From: Parabacteroides sp. 52
GTDB taxonomy: Bacteria; Bacteroidota; Bacteroidia; Bacteroidales; Tannerellaceae
Reading direction: 5' to 3'
NCBI RefSeq assembly: GCF_010500925.1
Contig: NZ_QVMG01000008.1
Coordinates: 97,091-161,090, forward strand
DNA: 64,000 nucleotides
The position numbers and the translations under genes were made by a program. Below are positions 7,944-18,033 of the stretch, piece by piece. The notes beneath the pieces were generated by a model. It saw nothing but the letters and a program-made list of their open reading frames with translations, was not told where the DNA came from and did no database searches. Position 1 is the first letter of the stretch; every line of letters starts with the position of its first letter.

Positions 7944-10874
7944 ATGTCCCCCTTTTTATCCCAAATAGCCTCTCTCTTTTATAAAGAATACGGTCCGGAT
8001 ATCAGTCGACTGGCCTTTGTCTTCCCCAACCAGCGGGCAGGGCTTTTCTTCAAAAAATATTTGTCCGAGTTGACGGATACTCCCGTCTTTTCGCCTACGA
8101 TCTTAACGATCAAGGATCTTTTTCTGCAATTGAGTGGCAAACAAACGGCCGACCGCATCCATATGCTTTTTTCATTATATACATTATATATTGAAATAAG
8201 TGGGTCGACGGAGACCTTTGATGAGTTTTTGTATTGGGGGGAGATGTTGTTGAATGATTTTGATGATATCGATAAATACAAGGTGGATGCGAAGATGCTT
8301 TTCACCAATGTGACTGATCTGCGGCAGATAGAAACCGATTTTAGTTTCTTGAATCCCAAACAGATCGCAGCGATACGTTCTTTCTGGTCTTCTTTTTATC
8401 CCAAAGGAGATGCCACAAACCAACGGGAGTTTTTAGCTGTCTGGCAGATCTTGTATACCTTGTATGAAGCCCTGCGCAATCGGTTGGCTGCCGAAGGAGT
8501 GGGTTATGAAGGCATGATCTTCCGGGAAGTCGTAGAGAAGGGAGAGGTCGAAAAATGCAAAGAATTGGGTTATGAGCAAGTCGTTTTTGTAGGCTTGAAT
8601 GCTTTATCCGTTGTCGAAGAATCGTTGTTGGAGCAATTGAAACAACTAGGTATTGCGGACTTCTATTGGGATTATGCCTCGGAGAAAGTAACGGATCCGG
8701 AGAACAGAGCCTCTTTTTTTGTGGACCGCAACCGGATGTTATTCCCTTCCCAGCGTTTCTTGCCTGTGGAGGAAAAGAAACAGGCTGTTATTGAAACAAT
8801 CGGTATACCATCGGGTATCGGACAAGCGAAACAAGTGTATTCTTTGTTGCAGGAGATATGTCAGGAGGGGGGCATGAGTGAAACAGAGGCTTTGCGAACA
8901 GCCATTATACTTCCGGACGAACATCTTCTGATACCGACCCTGAATTCTATCCCGGAGGAGATACGGTATATAAATGTGACGATGGGTTATCCGTTGTCTG
9001 CTACTCCCGTGGCTTCCCTGGTAGATTCTCTCCTTTGCCTGCAGAAGAATATACGGTATGTGGAAGGCCAGGCAGCCTTTTATTTCAGGGATGTTCTTCC
9101 TGTTCTCAATCACCGGTATATCTCTTCCACCTGCCCGGAAGTAATCCCTTCGTTGGTGAAAGAGATTGTTCAGAACAACAGAATCTATATAGGTTATGAG
9201 ACATTGAACAGAACGCCTTTCTTGGCTTTGCTTTTCACTCCTGTTGCCGGGGCAGAAGATTTATCCGATTACCTTATCCGTTTATTGGAAGAGATAAACA
9301 AACAGATGAACCGGGCAGAGGAATCAACCCTTATCCCTCCTGCCGCGCCTGTCATGCAGGAGGTGGAAGAAGAGATACCCCTGCCGGAGGAAAAATACTT
9401 AACAGCCCATACACAATTGGATAGCGAGTTCTTGTTTCATTACTTCACGACGGTAAACCGCTTGAAAGAGGTGATGAAAGAGGCCGGGGTAGAGATGCAA
9501 ACGGATACGTATGCCCGGTTGTTGAAACGGGCGGTAGAAACAATAAATATACCTTTCCAGGGAGAGCCTTTGGCCGGACTTCAGATAATGGGAGTCTTGG
9601 AAACCCGTGCGTTGGATTTCGACCGGTTGATTATTCTTTCCATGAATGAAGGGATTTTCCCGAAACGGGCGGCTGCCAATTCTTTTATCCCTTATAATTT
9701 GCGGCGGGGATTCGGCTTGCCTACCTATGAACATCAGGATAGTGTCTGGGCTTATCATTTTTACCGCTTGATCCACCGGGCAACGAAGGTCAGTTTGCTT
9801 TACGATACGCGCACCAATGGTTTACAGTCGGGGGAGGTGAGCCGTTTTGTGCATCAATTGCATTATCATTATGAAATGCCGATCCGCAACAAGCTGGTGG
9901 TCTACAATGTGTCTTCTTCCCAAACACCCGTTCTGGAGGTAAAGAAAACAGAGCCGGTGATGAAGCTCTTGGAGGAATATCGAAAGGGAGGGCCACGGGC
10001 TATTTCGGCAAGTGCTATCAATACGTACCTGGATTGTCCCTTGAAATTTTATTTTTCTGTCGTCGAGAATGTACGGGAAGAAGAGGAGGTGACCGAGGCG
10101 ATAGAAAGCAGTATGTTCGGGAGTATTTTACACGCTACATTGGAGACTCTATACGAGCCGTTGTGTGGAAGAATGATAAGTGCCGACATCCTGAAACGCA
10201 TACGAAAAGATAAAAAAGAAATAACCGAGGTCATCACAAAAGCCTTTGCGACGGAATTCTTTAAAACAGAAAATGTACGTCCTTTGACGGGACAGAATTA
10301 CCTGATAGGGGAGATGATCCGTAAGTATGTCGAAAAGGTATTGGAGTGGGACGGCAAGCTGACCCCTTTCCAATACATACAGTCGGAGAAACGGATGAAT
10401 GATCTTTTTGAGCTCACCGACGGCCGGGAAATACAATTGAAAGGATACATCGACCGTATCGATGAGGTAGGGGATGTGATTCGTATTATCGACTATAAGA
10501 GTGGAAGCGGACTCTCTGTCTTTCATTCCATCGAAAGTCTTTTTGATAAAGAAGAAAAAGACCGGCCTAAAGCGGTCATGCAGGTCTTTATGTATGCCTG
10601 GATGTATAACCGGTTGTCGGGGAATACGCGGAAAATATACCCTGGTATTTATTATATGCGCACCTTATTTTCTGCGGCTTTTGATGCAGGTGTCTGGCAA
10701 CGGGTAGAGAAACAAAAACAGCTTGTAGAAGATTTCAGGGAATATGCAGAAAGCTTTGAGGAGGGGATGAGAATTTGTCTGGATGAGATCTTCGATAGAG
10801 AAAAGGCATTTGTCCAGACACCGACAGGAAAGGCCTGTGTGTATTGTCAGTTTAAATCAATCTGTGGGAAGTAG
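7944..10874 (+). CDS. AddB-like PD-(D/E)XK nuclease with Fe-S cluster
   Basis: A 976-residue protein of the AddB/RexB type, the partner subunit of AddAB-like helicase-nucleases that resect double-strand breaks. The C-terminal half has the RecB-family nuclease: GYIDRIDEVGDVIRIIDYKSG supplies the Asp and DxK catalytic residues. Four cysteines frame the nuclease (YLDCPLKFYF, then ACVYCQFKSIC at the extreme C-terminus) and match the Fe-S staple of AddB. The N-terminal and middle regions (FVFPNQRAG, LQIMGVLETRALDFDRLIILSMNEG) resemble a helicase-like fold without a clear Walker A motif, as in AddB. The UvrD-like AddA partner is not adjacent. Downstream is a convergent gene. Confidence 0.85.
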   Translation: MSPFLSQIASLFYKEYGPDISRLAFVFPNQRAGLFFKKYLSELTDTPVFSPTILTIKDLFLQLSGKQTADRIHMLFSLYTLYIEISGSTETFDEFLYWGEMLLNDFDDIDKYKVDAKMLFTNVTDLRQIETDFSFLNPKQIAAIRSFWSSFYPKGDATNQREFLAVWQILYTLYEALRNRLAAEGVGYEGMIFREVVEKGEVEKCKELGYEQVVFVGLNALSVVEESLLEQLKQLGIADFYWDYASEKVTDPENRASFFVDRNRMLFPSQRFLPVEEKKQAVIETIGIPSGIGQAKQVYSLLQEICQEGGMSETEALRTAIILPDEHLLIPTLNSIPEEIRYINVTMGYPLSATPVASLVDSLLCLQKNIRYVEGQAAFYFRDVLPVLNHRYISSTCPEVIPSLVKEIVQNNRIYIGYETLNRTPFLALLFTPVAGAEDLSDYLIRLLEEINKQMNRAEESTLIPPAAPVMQEVEEEIPLPEEKYLTAHTQLDSEFLFHYFTTVNRLKEVMKEAGVEMQTDTYARLLKRAVETINIPFQGEPLAGLQIMGVLETRALDFDRLIILSMNEGIFPKRAAANSFIPYNLRRGFGLPTYEHQDSVWAYHFYRLIHRATKVSLLYDTRTNGLQSGEVSRFVHQLHYHYEMPIRNKLVVYNVSSSQTPVLEVKKTEPVMKLLEEYRKGGPRAISASAINTYLDCPLKFYFSVVENVREEEEVTEAIESSMFGSILHATLETLYEPLCGRMISADILKRIRKDKKEITEVITKAFATEFFKTENVRPLTGQNYLIGEMIRKYVEKVLEWDGKLTPFQYIQSEKRMNDLFELTDGREIQLKGYIDRIDEVGDVIRIIDYKSGSGLSVFHSIESLFDKEEKDRPKAVMQVFMYAWMYNRLSGNTRKIYPGIYYMRTLFSAAFDAGVWQRVEKQKQLVEDFREYAESFEEGMRICLDEIFDREKAFVQTPTGKACVYCQFKSICGK

Positions 10875-10880
10875 TTTTTG

Positions 10881-11618
10881 TCAGAAGACCAAACCCAAAG
10901 AGAAACTCATCACATTGGTGCGTTTATCTATTTTTATGTTGTTGCTGATGGCCGGGATGGCCGGGGTCTTGCTCTTGAAATCGGTTTCGACCTGATTGAG
11001 GCCGAATTCATATTTGAAATCAAAAAAAAGTTGCCTGATCTGTACGCTGATACCGGTGGAAATGCCTAGTCCCCACGGTGTGTTGTCGCTTAGGTATTCG
11101 TAGTTGGTAGGGGTAGATAAAAAGGTATAAGACTCCTTATAATTGTATTTGAAATTGGGACCGGCCATAAAGGTCAGACCGTAAGGGCCACTTCTGACAA
11201 TGTGGTATCCGACAAATATAGGCACTTGTAAGGAGCTGTTTTGCAGGGCAATCTGAGTTGTCGGTGCTTCTCCTTTCCCGTTTGAGAGTGTTTCGGGGAG
11301 TTCGTTTAAAGGAGTGTTGAAATGAATTTCACTTTCAGAGAGATGCCAGAATATATTCGGTTGAAGAAAGAAACGATCCATGTTTATCCGGCAAAAGAAA
11401 GAGGCGAAATGCCCTACTTTGTATTTTATATGGATATTCTCCACTTCTACATCATCTACAGAGAGGGAGTTAATGACAGGAAAAGTAGCATTGAAACCAA
11501 TGGTTGCCCCCATATTAAAGACTTTGCCCTCTCTTTCTCTGGCGGAATGAACGTGTTGTGCTTTCAACGGTAGAGAAAGAAGGGTACATGCCATAAACAG
11601 GTAAATGCCTTTTGCCAT
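10881..11618 (-). CDS. PorT-family outer-membrane beta-barrel protein
   Basis: A 245-residue exported protein with a signal peptide (residues 1-20, cleavage after KAQ) and alternating amphipathic strands ending in a terminal aromatic (SFSLGLVF). The mature start (FNMGATIGFNATFP), PNIFWHLSESEIHFNT and the segment VPIFVGYHIVRSGPYGLTFMAGPNFKYNY resemble PorT/OmpW-like small barrels. PorT of Porphyromonas is a type IX secretion component. Whether this copy serves that system is inferred from family only. It is the last gene of a pyrB-pyrI-flavin reductase cluster, 1 bp after the reductase, and converges with the AddB-like gene. Confidence 0.8.
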   Translation of the reverse strand: MAKGIYLFMACTLLSLPLKAQHVHSAREREGKVFNMGATIGFNATFPVINSLSVDDVEVENIHIKYKVGHFASFFCRINMDRFFLQPNIFWHLSESEIHFNTPLNELPETLSNGKGEAPTTQIALQNSSLQVPIFVGYHIVRSGPYGLTFMAGPNFKYNYKESYTFLSTPTNYEYLSDNTPWGLGISTGISVQIRQLFFDFKYEFGLNQVETDFKSKTPAIPAISNNIKIDKRTNVMSFSLGLVF

Positions 11619-11619
11619 C

Positions 11620-12186
11620 TTACTTTTTCTTTTGAACAGACCAGCCGAATTTGCCCACGAAAGGCCCTAACTCATAATACTTGCCATGGGCATACGCTAA
11701 CAAACCGGTTTGCTCCATGTTGAATGCACCGGTTTGCGGATCCATATAGGCATCGTCGGCCCGTATGTTGACCACATCCGCAATAAACATATCATGGCTG
11801 CCTAATGCCATCACTTCTTTCACCCGGCATTCGATGCATAAAGGAGATTCTTCGATAGTCGGGACATTCACGATGGAGGCTTTGCCCGGGGTCAGTTTCA
11901 GTTCCTCAAATTTATGATGATCTTTCCCGGAATTAACTCCGGCCCAATCTGTGGGATAGGCCAGATCCTTGGTGGTTAGGTTGATCACAAACTCCATATC
12001 CCGCTTAATAATATCATACGAATGACGCTCCTTGCGAACAGAGATATAACACATAGGAGGATTGGTGCAGATCGTACCTACCCAGGCTACTGTGATTATG
12101 TTGTAATCTGCCGGCGTACTGCCACAGCTAACCATGACAGCGGGTAGGGGATAGATGAGTGTACCTGGTTTCCAGTCAACTTTCAT
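11620..12186 (-). CDS. Flavin reductase family protein (FMN-binding)
   Basis: A 188-residue protein of the flavin reductase-like split-barrel family. Typical segments are PAVMVSCGSTPADYNIITVAWVG near residue 15 (FMN-binding strand), PPMCYISVRKERHSYDII and EFVINLTTKDLAY. Relatives reduce flavin for oxygenases or act as stand-alone FMN proteins in anaerobes. It is sandwiched between pyrI (15 bp) and porT (1 bp), so it is co-transcribed with pyrimidine synthesis genes. No direct role in that pathway is known to me. Confidence 0.88.
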   Translation of the reverse strand: MKVDWKPGTLIYPLPAVMVSCGSTPADYNIITVAWVGTICTNPPMCYISVRKERHSYDIIKRDMEFVINLTTKDLAYPTDWAGVNSGKDHHKFEELKLTPGKASIVNVPTIEESPLCIECRVKEVMALGSHDMFIADVVNIRADDAYMDPQTGAFNMEQTGLLAYAHGKYYELGPFVGKFGWSVQKKK

Positions 12187-12201
12187 TTTCGATGCATATA
12201 T

Positions 12202-12666
12202 TTATTTGATGACGATATCTTCTTTGTTTATTTTCCGTTCGCAATAACGACAACGGATATTGCCGGTTTCTTTGTCTATCACATCGAAGCGGGTAGGCAT
12301 AGGCTCGTTATTGGTGATGCATTTGGGATTATTACATTTGACCACACCCACCAATTCGTCTGGCAGGGTGACGGTTTTCTTTTCAACCACTTCATAGTCG
12401 CGGATAATATTCAGTATTACTTTGGGAGCGATCAGGGCTATGCGGTTGATCTCATCTTCTTCGAAAAACTTATCGGCTATTTTGATAACTCCTTTACAGC
12501 TCATTTTGCTGCTATGGAAATTGTTACCGATAGTGATCGTATTGTTCATTTTCTCCAGACCAAGCAGGGAGGCTACTTTAAAGAGTTGGCTGGGAGGGAT
12601 ATGGTCGATGGCTGTGCCATTTTCTAATGCTGCAACTTGTAATTCTCTTTTCTTTTCGGGTGACAT
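12202..12666 (-). CDS. pyrI: Aspartate carbamoyltransferase regulatory subunit
   Basis: A 154-residue regulatory chain that binds nucleotide effectors and, through its zinc domain, the catalytic chain PyrB. The N-terminal allosteric domain begins at [20 protein letters not shown]. The C-terminal zinc ligands are visible as CNNPKCITN and CRYCERK, the usual four cysteines. Length matches E. coli PyrI. It lies 11 bp downstream of pyrB, giving the standard pyrBI order. Confidence 0.97.
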   Translation of the reverse strand: MSPEKKRELQVAALENGTAIDHIPPSQLFKVASLLGLEKMNNTITIGNNFHSSKMSCKGVIKIADKFFEEDEINRIALIAPKVILNIIRDYEVVEKKTVTLPDELVGVVKCNNPKCITNNEPMPTRFDVIDKETGNIRCRYCERKINKEDIVIK

Positions 12667-12677
12667 GGTGTTTGTTT

Positions 12678-13592
12678 TTAGTTGTCAATGCCTAATACTT
12701 CACAAATAATAGCTTCGCGGGTAAACAGACCGTTGCGGGCTTGTTGGATATAATATGCTTTCGGATTATCGTCCACATCGTAAGCAATTTCATTTACCCG
12801 GGGTAATGGATGGAGGATTCTCAGGTTATCGCGGCTGTTTTCCAGCATCTCGTTACGCAGTATATATACGTTCTTCACGCGTTCGTATTCTTCCATATCG
12901 GTGAAGCGTTCCCGTTGTACACGGGTCATGTAAAGAATATCTGTTTGATTGATAATCTCTTCGGTGAAATCCGTATGTTCATAATAGGGGATACCCCGTT
13001 TGTCGCAAAAGTGTTTTTGTTCATCCGGCATACGAAGCTCATCGGGGGCAATGAAGTGAAAGGTCGGATTGAAATGCGACATACCGACAATGAGGGAGTG
13101 AACGGTGCGTCCGTATTTCAAATCTCCCACCATGGTAATGGTCAGGTTGTCCAATTTGCCTTGTGTTTTTTGGATAGAGTATAAATCCAAAAGGGTTTGG
13201 GAAGGGTGTTGATTGGCACCGTCTCCGGCATTAACAATGGGCACATCGGTTATTTCAGAAGCATATCGTGCGGCCCCCTCCAAATGATGTCTCATAATGA
13301 TAATGTCGGCATAGTTGCTGACCATCAGGATGGTGTCTTTCAGTGTTTCCCCTTTGGATGAACTACTGGTTGAGGCATCCGAAAAGCCAACGACTTTACC
13401 TCCCAGGCGATTGATAGCAGTCTCAAAGCTGAGTCGTGTGCGGGTAGATGGTTCAAAAAATAAAGTGGCAGCGATTTTACCCTCCAATACTTTCCGGTTT
13501 GGATTTTCTTCAAAACTTTGGGCATTTGTCAGGATACGAAGAATGTCCTCTTTGGAACATTGGTCGATGGAAACTAAACTTTTACTTTTCAT
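12678..13592 (-). CDS. pyrB: Aspartate carbamoyltransferase catalytic subunit
   Basis: A 304-residue enzyme that condenses carbamoyl phosphate with aspartate in pyrimidine synthesis. The carbamoyl-phosphate loop is [13 protein letters not shown], followed by the SSSKGET loop, [29 protein letters not shown] and HPLPRVNEI for aspartate binding. It starts the pyrB-pyrI-flavin reductase-porT operon and has a TAnnTTTG box 26 bp upstream. Its substrate is made by the CarA-CarB fusion encoded about 19 kb away in this window. Confidence 0.98.
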   Translation of the reverse strand: MKSKSLVSIDQCSKEDILRILTNAQSFEENPNRKVLEGKIAATLFFEPSTRTRLSFETAINRLGGKVVGFSDASTSSSSKGETLKDTILMVSNYADIIIMRHHLEGAARYASEITDVPIVNAGDGANQHPSQTLLDLYSIQKTQGKLDNLTITMVGDLKYGRTVHSLIVGMSHFNPTFHFIAPDELRMPDEQKHFCDKRGIPYYEHTDFTEEIINQTDILYMTRVQRERFTDMEEYERVKNVYILRNEMLENSRDNLRILHPLPRVNEIAYDVDDNPKAYYIQQARNGLFTREAIICEVLGIDN

Positions 13593-13617
13593 AGATTGAT
13601 ATATTCGTCATTCCATG

Positions 13618-13625
13618 CAAAAGTA
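13618..13625 (-). promoter_or_regulatory. Bacteroidota -7 promoter box for pyrB
   Basis: On the minus strand TACTTTTG fits TAnnTTTG, 26 bp upstream of the pyrB start codon. Confidence 0.55.
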
Positions 13626-13742
13626 TAAAAAAATAAGGCTGTCTGCTAAAACACCTATTGTAAAATATTTTTTTGTATGTACCGATAAACGAACATTCTG
13701 GTTTGAATCCTTGTTATTATAAAAAGTGAGAGAGGTTTGAAG

Positions 13743-13756
13743 GTCGCTATAGCGAC
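13743..13756. promoter_or_regulatory. Perfect 14-bp palindrome upstream of kinase gene
   Basis: GTCGCTATAGCGAC is a perfect palindrome 25 bp upstream of the proposed GTG start of the first sensor kinase. It could be an operator or an RNA hairpin in the leader. No matching regulator is evident. Confidence 0.4.
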
Positions 13757-13780
13757 ATATGTAACGGTATATCAGCGATT

Positions 13781-15568
13781 GTGGATTCAGAATCCTCTAA
13801 AATTAAGTACATAGACAAATATAGAATGTTGATGAACTATTTCATCTGCCATAAGAGCTTGTTATTAATGATTCTATCCTGTGACAATGTCGCACTTACT
13901 CCCCTTTTGCAAATAAATGATCTTTGGACCCATCGTCTTCCTGTTGTTCCCTGTTTTATTGTTATCGGTTTGTTCGTCTTTCTTTTCAGTCTGATGATGA
14001 TTCGCCTTTATAGAAAAGAATCATATAATAAAGACATCGTGCAGAAGAAATTAGAGAAAGAACAGAAAGAACTGGATATTACGATAAATTCTTTAAAAGA
14101 AGGGGTCGTCTCGGTGGATGTAAAAGGAAATATTCTTTCTATAAACTCTGCCGCTATTTGCTTTTTACGCTTGGATAAGAAGAAGTCTTATATAGGTACT
14201 TCCATTTGGTCTTTGTTTGATATACAGGAAAAGGGAAATCCTTTTTATCTGAAAGAACAGATCCATGCGTTTTCTAATTCTTTGGGCAATCAGACATTGA
14301 GTGATACTGCCTATGTCATAACAAAAAACAAAAATACCTTTTCTGTTGCAGGTAGTATAAGCAGTCTATATTATAACGGACGTTCATACGGCTCGGTTAT
14401 TACCTTTCATGATACAACAGATGAGTTTACACAGAAAGAGTTCCTGGCTTTAAGTATGATTTCAGGAGATGTTTTTGCCTGGCACTACAACCCTGGTCAG
14501 AATGCGCTCTTTTTTGATCCTTCTTTTTTTGAAGCATTTCATATAGATGATGATGGTACGCACGCTATTAAAGGGGATCGCTTTTTGAATGCCATTCATC
14601 CGGATGATCTGGATGATTGGTTAAATATGACAAGGGATGTTTTTCATGGAAAGATAAAGAAAATAACCAAGCAGGTACGTATGATGTTATCCGGATCAGC
14701 CTATCAGTGGTGGGAATATCGTTTAGCGGTTTTACCCAAATCTCATAAAGGATCCAAGTATAAATTAATAGGAATATGTATGAGTATTGAGCAGTTCAAG
14801 AAAACGGAAGAAGAACTGATTCGTTTGCGTGACGAAGCGGAAAAGTCGGATCAGATGAAAGGTGTTTTCCTGGCCAATATGAGTCATGAGGTACGCACTC
14901 CATTGAATGCTATTGTCGGTTTTTCCAGTTTACTTATTGATAGCCAGGATTTGTCTTTGGATATTCAGGTTGAGTTTATGGATATTGTCAATGAGAATTG
15001 CCGTTTGTTATTAAAACTGATCAATGAGATATTAGATATCTCTCGCATAGAAAGTGGTATAACCTTTACATATGAAGTGGTAAACCTGAACACCTTGATA
15101 GAAGAAATCATTTTACAGGTAATGATCGAACAACAAATAGATAAGGTGGAGTTGGTATGTAAGTTACCAGACGAACCTCTATCTATCGTTACAGATCCTT
15201 TCCGTTTGAAACAAGTATTGGGGAACTTAATAGATAATGCTCTTAAATTTACCCAAAAAGGAACAATCTGTATGGGGTATAGTTATAAAAAGACTGAAAA
15301 AGAAGTGGTACTCTTTGTGGAAGATGATGGGATGGGTATTTCTGCCCAGGAATTACCTAAAATATTTGAACGTTTTTATAAATCGGATAATTTCACCCAG
15401 GGAGGCGGACTGGGGCTTCCTATTGCAGAGGAAATAGTGAAACGTTTAAATGGCCGGATACACGTAGAATCAGAATTGGGCAAAGGAACCTGTTTCTTTG
15501 TTTATTTACCCTGGGATAAAGAAGAAGGATTGAAAATAAAAGAAGAAAGTGGTACAAATGAGACCTGA
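13781..15568 (+). CDS. PAS-domain sensor histidine kinase
   Basis: A membrane-anchored histidine kinase of up to 595 residues. A transmembrane helix (about 58-76) is followed by two PAS-like regions (EGVVSVDVKGNILSINSAA; GDVFAWHYNPGQNALFFDPSFFEAFHI), then HisKA with FLANMSHEVRTPLNAIVGF (His is the phosphorylation site) and a HATPase domain with NLIDNALKFTQKG, VEDDGMGI and GGGLGLPIAEEIV. It lacks a receiver domain. The start used is GTG at 13781, and an ATG at 13826 is an alternative. Its 3' end overlaps the next kinase, a clear paralog, by 11 bp. The signal is unknown. Confidence 0.9.
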   Translation: MDSESSKIKYIDKYRMLMNYFICHKSLLLMILSCDNVALTPLLQINDLWTHRLPVVPCFIVIGLFVFLFSLMMIRLYRKESYNKDIVQKKLEKEQKELDITINSLKEGVVSVDVKGNILSINSAAICFLRLDKKKSYIGTSIWSLFDIQEKGNPFYLKEQIHAFSNSLGNQTLSDTAYVITKNKNTFSVAGSISSLYYNGRSYGSVITFHDTTDEFTQKEFLALSMISGDVFAWHYNPGQNALFFDPSFFEAFHIDDDGTHAIKGDRFLNAIHPDDLDDWLNMTRDVFHGKIKKITKQVRMMLSGSAYQWWEYRLAVLPKSHKGSKYKLIGICMSIEQFKKTEEELIRLRDEAEKSDQMKGVFLANMSHEVRTPLNAIVGFSSLLIDSQDLSLDIQVEFMDIVNENCRLLLKLINEILDISRIESGITFTYEVVNLNTLIEEIILQVMIEQQIDKVELVCKLPDEPLSIVTDPFRLKQVLGNLIDNALKFTQKGTICMGYSYKKTEKEVVLFVEDDGMGISAQELPKIFERFYKSDNFTQGGGLGLPIAEEIVKRLNGRIHVESELGKGTCFFVYLPWDKEEGLKIKEESGTNET

Positions 15569-17870
15569 AAGACAAATACGATACCGGCATCACTTTTTGC
15601 TATGTGTTTTTTGTATAGCGACTGTGTTTTTAGGTGTGTCTTGTTCTGAGAGAAGAGACACCTCTGATCCATTGATCTTTCAAGTACCCATCGTATTTAG
15701 TGCAGTAGATTATTATGATCCGGTCTTTGCTTGGATGCAGGGTGGAAGATGTGGGATAGAGAATACGGGCCTACCGTCTAATGCGACGATTTTACATAAA
15801 CCTTTTGGGGGAAGATATAAAAAACACCTGATCGGTTCGTCTTTTTTTGTCTCTTTGTTGCTCATTACTTTAATCTCTTTTTTTGTCTTTTTGTATATAA
15901 GAGAAAAGAAAAAAAGAGCATTAACACAAAATGAGTTGCAAGGGCATCGGAATAAACTGAAAATAGTACTATCCTCTATCCGGGAAGGGGTTGTCTCGGT
16001 TGATTTAGATAGGAATGTTTTTGCTATTAATCCGTCGGCATTGGGTTGGTTACACTTAAACGGAAACGAGGAAGACTATATAGGGAAATCAATAGAAGCA
16101 TTGATTGATATACCGGATATATGCCAGGTGAATACGCTGAGGGAACTTATAATGATTGTTTTTGAAGAGATGAAGTCGGTTCCTTTGCATACCGTACATA
16201 TGGTATCTTTGTTAGGGAATCATTCTTTTCCAATTGCAGGTTCTGTCTCTGCCATATCTCGGGACGGACAATTGTATGGGGCTGTTATTGTTTTCCATGA
16301 TATATCGGAAGAGTTAGCACAGAATGAATACCTGGAGTTAACCCTGGGAGCCGGTGATGTTGTATCCTGGCGTTTTGATAATGTCAATAGAAATATTCTT
16401 TTTGATCCTTCATTCTTTGAAAAGTATAAAGTGCAAGGTGATGCATATCACGGTATCTCATATGATGTGATAAAGAAATCCATTCATCCGGAAGATCGGC
16501 AAGGTTGGTTGGATGCCAATGATCAATTAAAGTCTGAAAAAGTAGACAAGTTGGTTTTTCCGATGCGTGTGTATTTTGAAGGAAAGGGGTATCAGTGGTT
16601 GGAATTGCGTTACACCTCTTTAAAAAGCTTATCTCCCGAATCTCCTCCGCTTATTTTCGGGCTGGTACGTAATATAGAAGACTTTAAACAAACCTTGTTT
16701 GCCATTGAACAGGCACGTGATAAAGCGGCTATGTCCGATAAACTGAAGAGTGCCTTTTTAGCCAATATGAGCCATGAGATTCGTACTCCCCTAAATGCCA
16801 TTGTCGGTTTTTCCAATGTGTTGACGTCCGGAGAAAATTTCGAAACGGAGGAAAGGCAGATATTTATTGAAATGATACGTAATAATTGCAATTTATTATT
16901 AGCTTTGATCAGTGATGTATTAGATCTGGCACAGATAGAAAGTGGAAGCATTTTATTCAAAGAGGAGGTATGTGACCTGAATGAGTTGATCAGCCAGATA
17001 ATAATTACGCAGCAGGTGATTATACCAGAGCATTTGTCCCTGGTACGTGATGTTCCTTCGGAAACGGTTTTTATCATGACTGATAAACTTCGTTTAAACC
17101 AGGTAATAACAAACCTGATTAATAATGCGGTGAAGTTTACAAATGAGGGTCGTGTAACTGTTGGTTATACCCAAGTGGATGAAAGATATATTCATCTCTT
17201 TGTAGAAGATACAGGAAGAGGGATTCCTGAAAAAGACTTAAACAATATATTTGAACGCTTTTTCAAAAAAGATGACTTTAAACAAGGAGCCGGACTGGGT
17301 TTGTCTATCTGTAAAATGATTGTGGATCGGTATAAAGGGACAATAGAAGTCACTTCCCAAGAAGGAAAAGGCAGTCGTTTTACAGTGATACTGCCTTATT
17401 TGAAAGCAACCCCTGTAGAAAGTACCCCCAGCATTTTTACAAATAGTAAAACTTATAAATTATATAATATGAATATGGAAACGAATAACACGCCCATGCA
17501 GGAGAGACCGACTCTCTTGATTGCAGAAGACGAGGAAAGTAATTATCTGTTGTTAAAAACAATATTACAAAAACACTGTCATTTGTTTCGTGCAAAGACC
17601 GGAGTGGAAGCCCTGAAGATATTTAATGAAAATGCTGTTGATTTGATAATGCTGGATATTAAGATGCCTGAGATGACCGGTATAGAAGCGTTGAAGGAGA
17701 TTCGTAAGATATCGACGACGATCCCTATTATCATGCAATCGGCCTATGTGTTTGATTCCGATATGGAAAGTGCTCGCCAGGCCGGAGCTTCCGATTTCAT
17801 AACAAAGCCTATCAATCTAAAGCTTTTAAAGGAAACGATCAGTAGGTATCTGCCTTCCCTCAACTGGTGA
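15558..17870 (+). CDS. Hybrid sensor histidine kinase with receiver domain
   Basis: About 770 residues. An N-terminal hydrophobic signal/anchor ends in LGVSC, possibly a lipobox. About 70 extracytoplasmic residues follow, then a second transmembrane helix (SSFFVSLLLITLISFFVFLY). PAS regions (EGVVSVDLDRNVFAINPSA; GDVVSWRFDNVNRNILFDPSFFEKY) mirror the upstream kinase. HisKA has FLANMSHEIRTPLNAIVGF, the HATPase domain has NLINNAVKFTNEG and GAGLGLSICKMIV, and the C-terminal receiver has LLIAEDEESNY, the phospho-acceptor Asp in LIMLDIKMPEMTG, and the conserved Lys in DFITKPIN. ATG at 15558 overlaps the previous stop by 11 bp, implying translational coupling. No DNA-binding domain is present. Confidence 0.92.
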   Translation: MRPERQIRYRHHFLLCVFCIATVFLGVSCSERRDTSDPLIFQVPIVFSAVDYYDPVFAWMQGGRCGIENTGLPSNATILHKPFGGRYKKHLIGSSFFVSLLLITLISFFVFLYIREKKKRALTQNELQGHRNKLKIVLSSIREGVVSVDLDRNVFAINPSALGWLHLNGNEEDYIGKSIEALIDIPDICQVNTLRELIMIVFEEMKSVPLHTVHMVSLLGNHSFPIAGSVSAISRDGQLYGAVIVFHDISEELAQNEYLELTLGAGDVVSWRFDNVNRNILFDPSFFEKYKVQGDAYHGISYDVIKKSIHPEDRQGWLDANDQLKSEKVDKLVFPMRVYFEGKGYQWLELRYTSLKSLSPESPPLIFGLVRNIEDFKQTLFAIEQARDKAAMSDKLKSAFLANMSHEIRTPLNAIVGFSNVLTSGENFETEERQIFIEMIRNNCNLLLALISDVLDLAQIESGSILFKEEVCDLNELISQIIITQQVIIPEHLSLVRDVPSETVFIMTDKLRLNQVITNLINNAVKFTNEGRVTVGYTQVDERYIHLFVEDTGRGIPEKDLNNIFERFFKKDDFKQGAGLGLSICKMIVDRYKGTIEVTSQEGKGSRFTVILPYLKATPVESTPSIFTNSKTYKLYNMNMETNNTPMQERPTLLIAEDEESNYLLLKTILQKHCHLFRAKTGVEALKIFNENAVDLIMLDIKMPEMTGIEALKEIRKISTTIPIIMQSAYVFDSDMESARQAGASDFITKPINLKLLKETISRYLPSLNW

Positions 17871-17965
17871 TTTTTATTTTTGTATTTCGGATGAAGTGCG
17901 TATGCAGGAATTACTTGTAATCTGCTTTTACACCTTTTATATGCTTTTTAACCGATAAAATTTTA

Positions 17966-17973
17966 TATATTTG
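17966..17973 (+). promoter_or_regulatory. Bacteroidota -7 promoter box
   Basis: TATATTTG fits TAnnTTTG, 60 bp upstream of the KamA-like gene. Confidence 0.5.
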
Positions 17974-18033
17974 TAGAAACCTTAATTCTTCCCTATTCTA
18001 CACGTTATAATTTATTCGTTAAAAAGCATATCT

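Noticed and set aside
13781..17870. One kinase gene broken by a frameshift
   Set aside because: Each half has its own transmembrane, PAS, HisKA and HATPase regions, so these are two complete paralogous genes.
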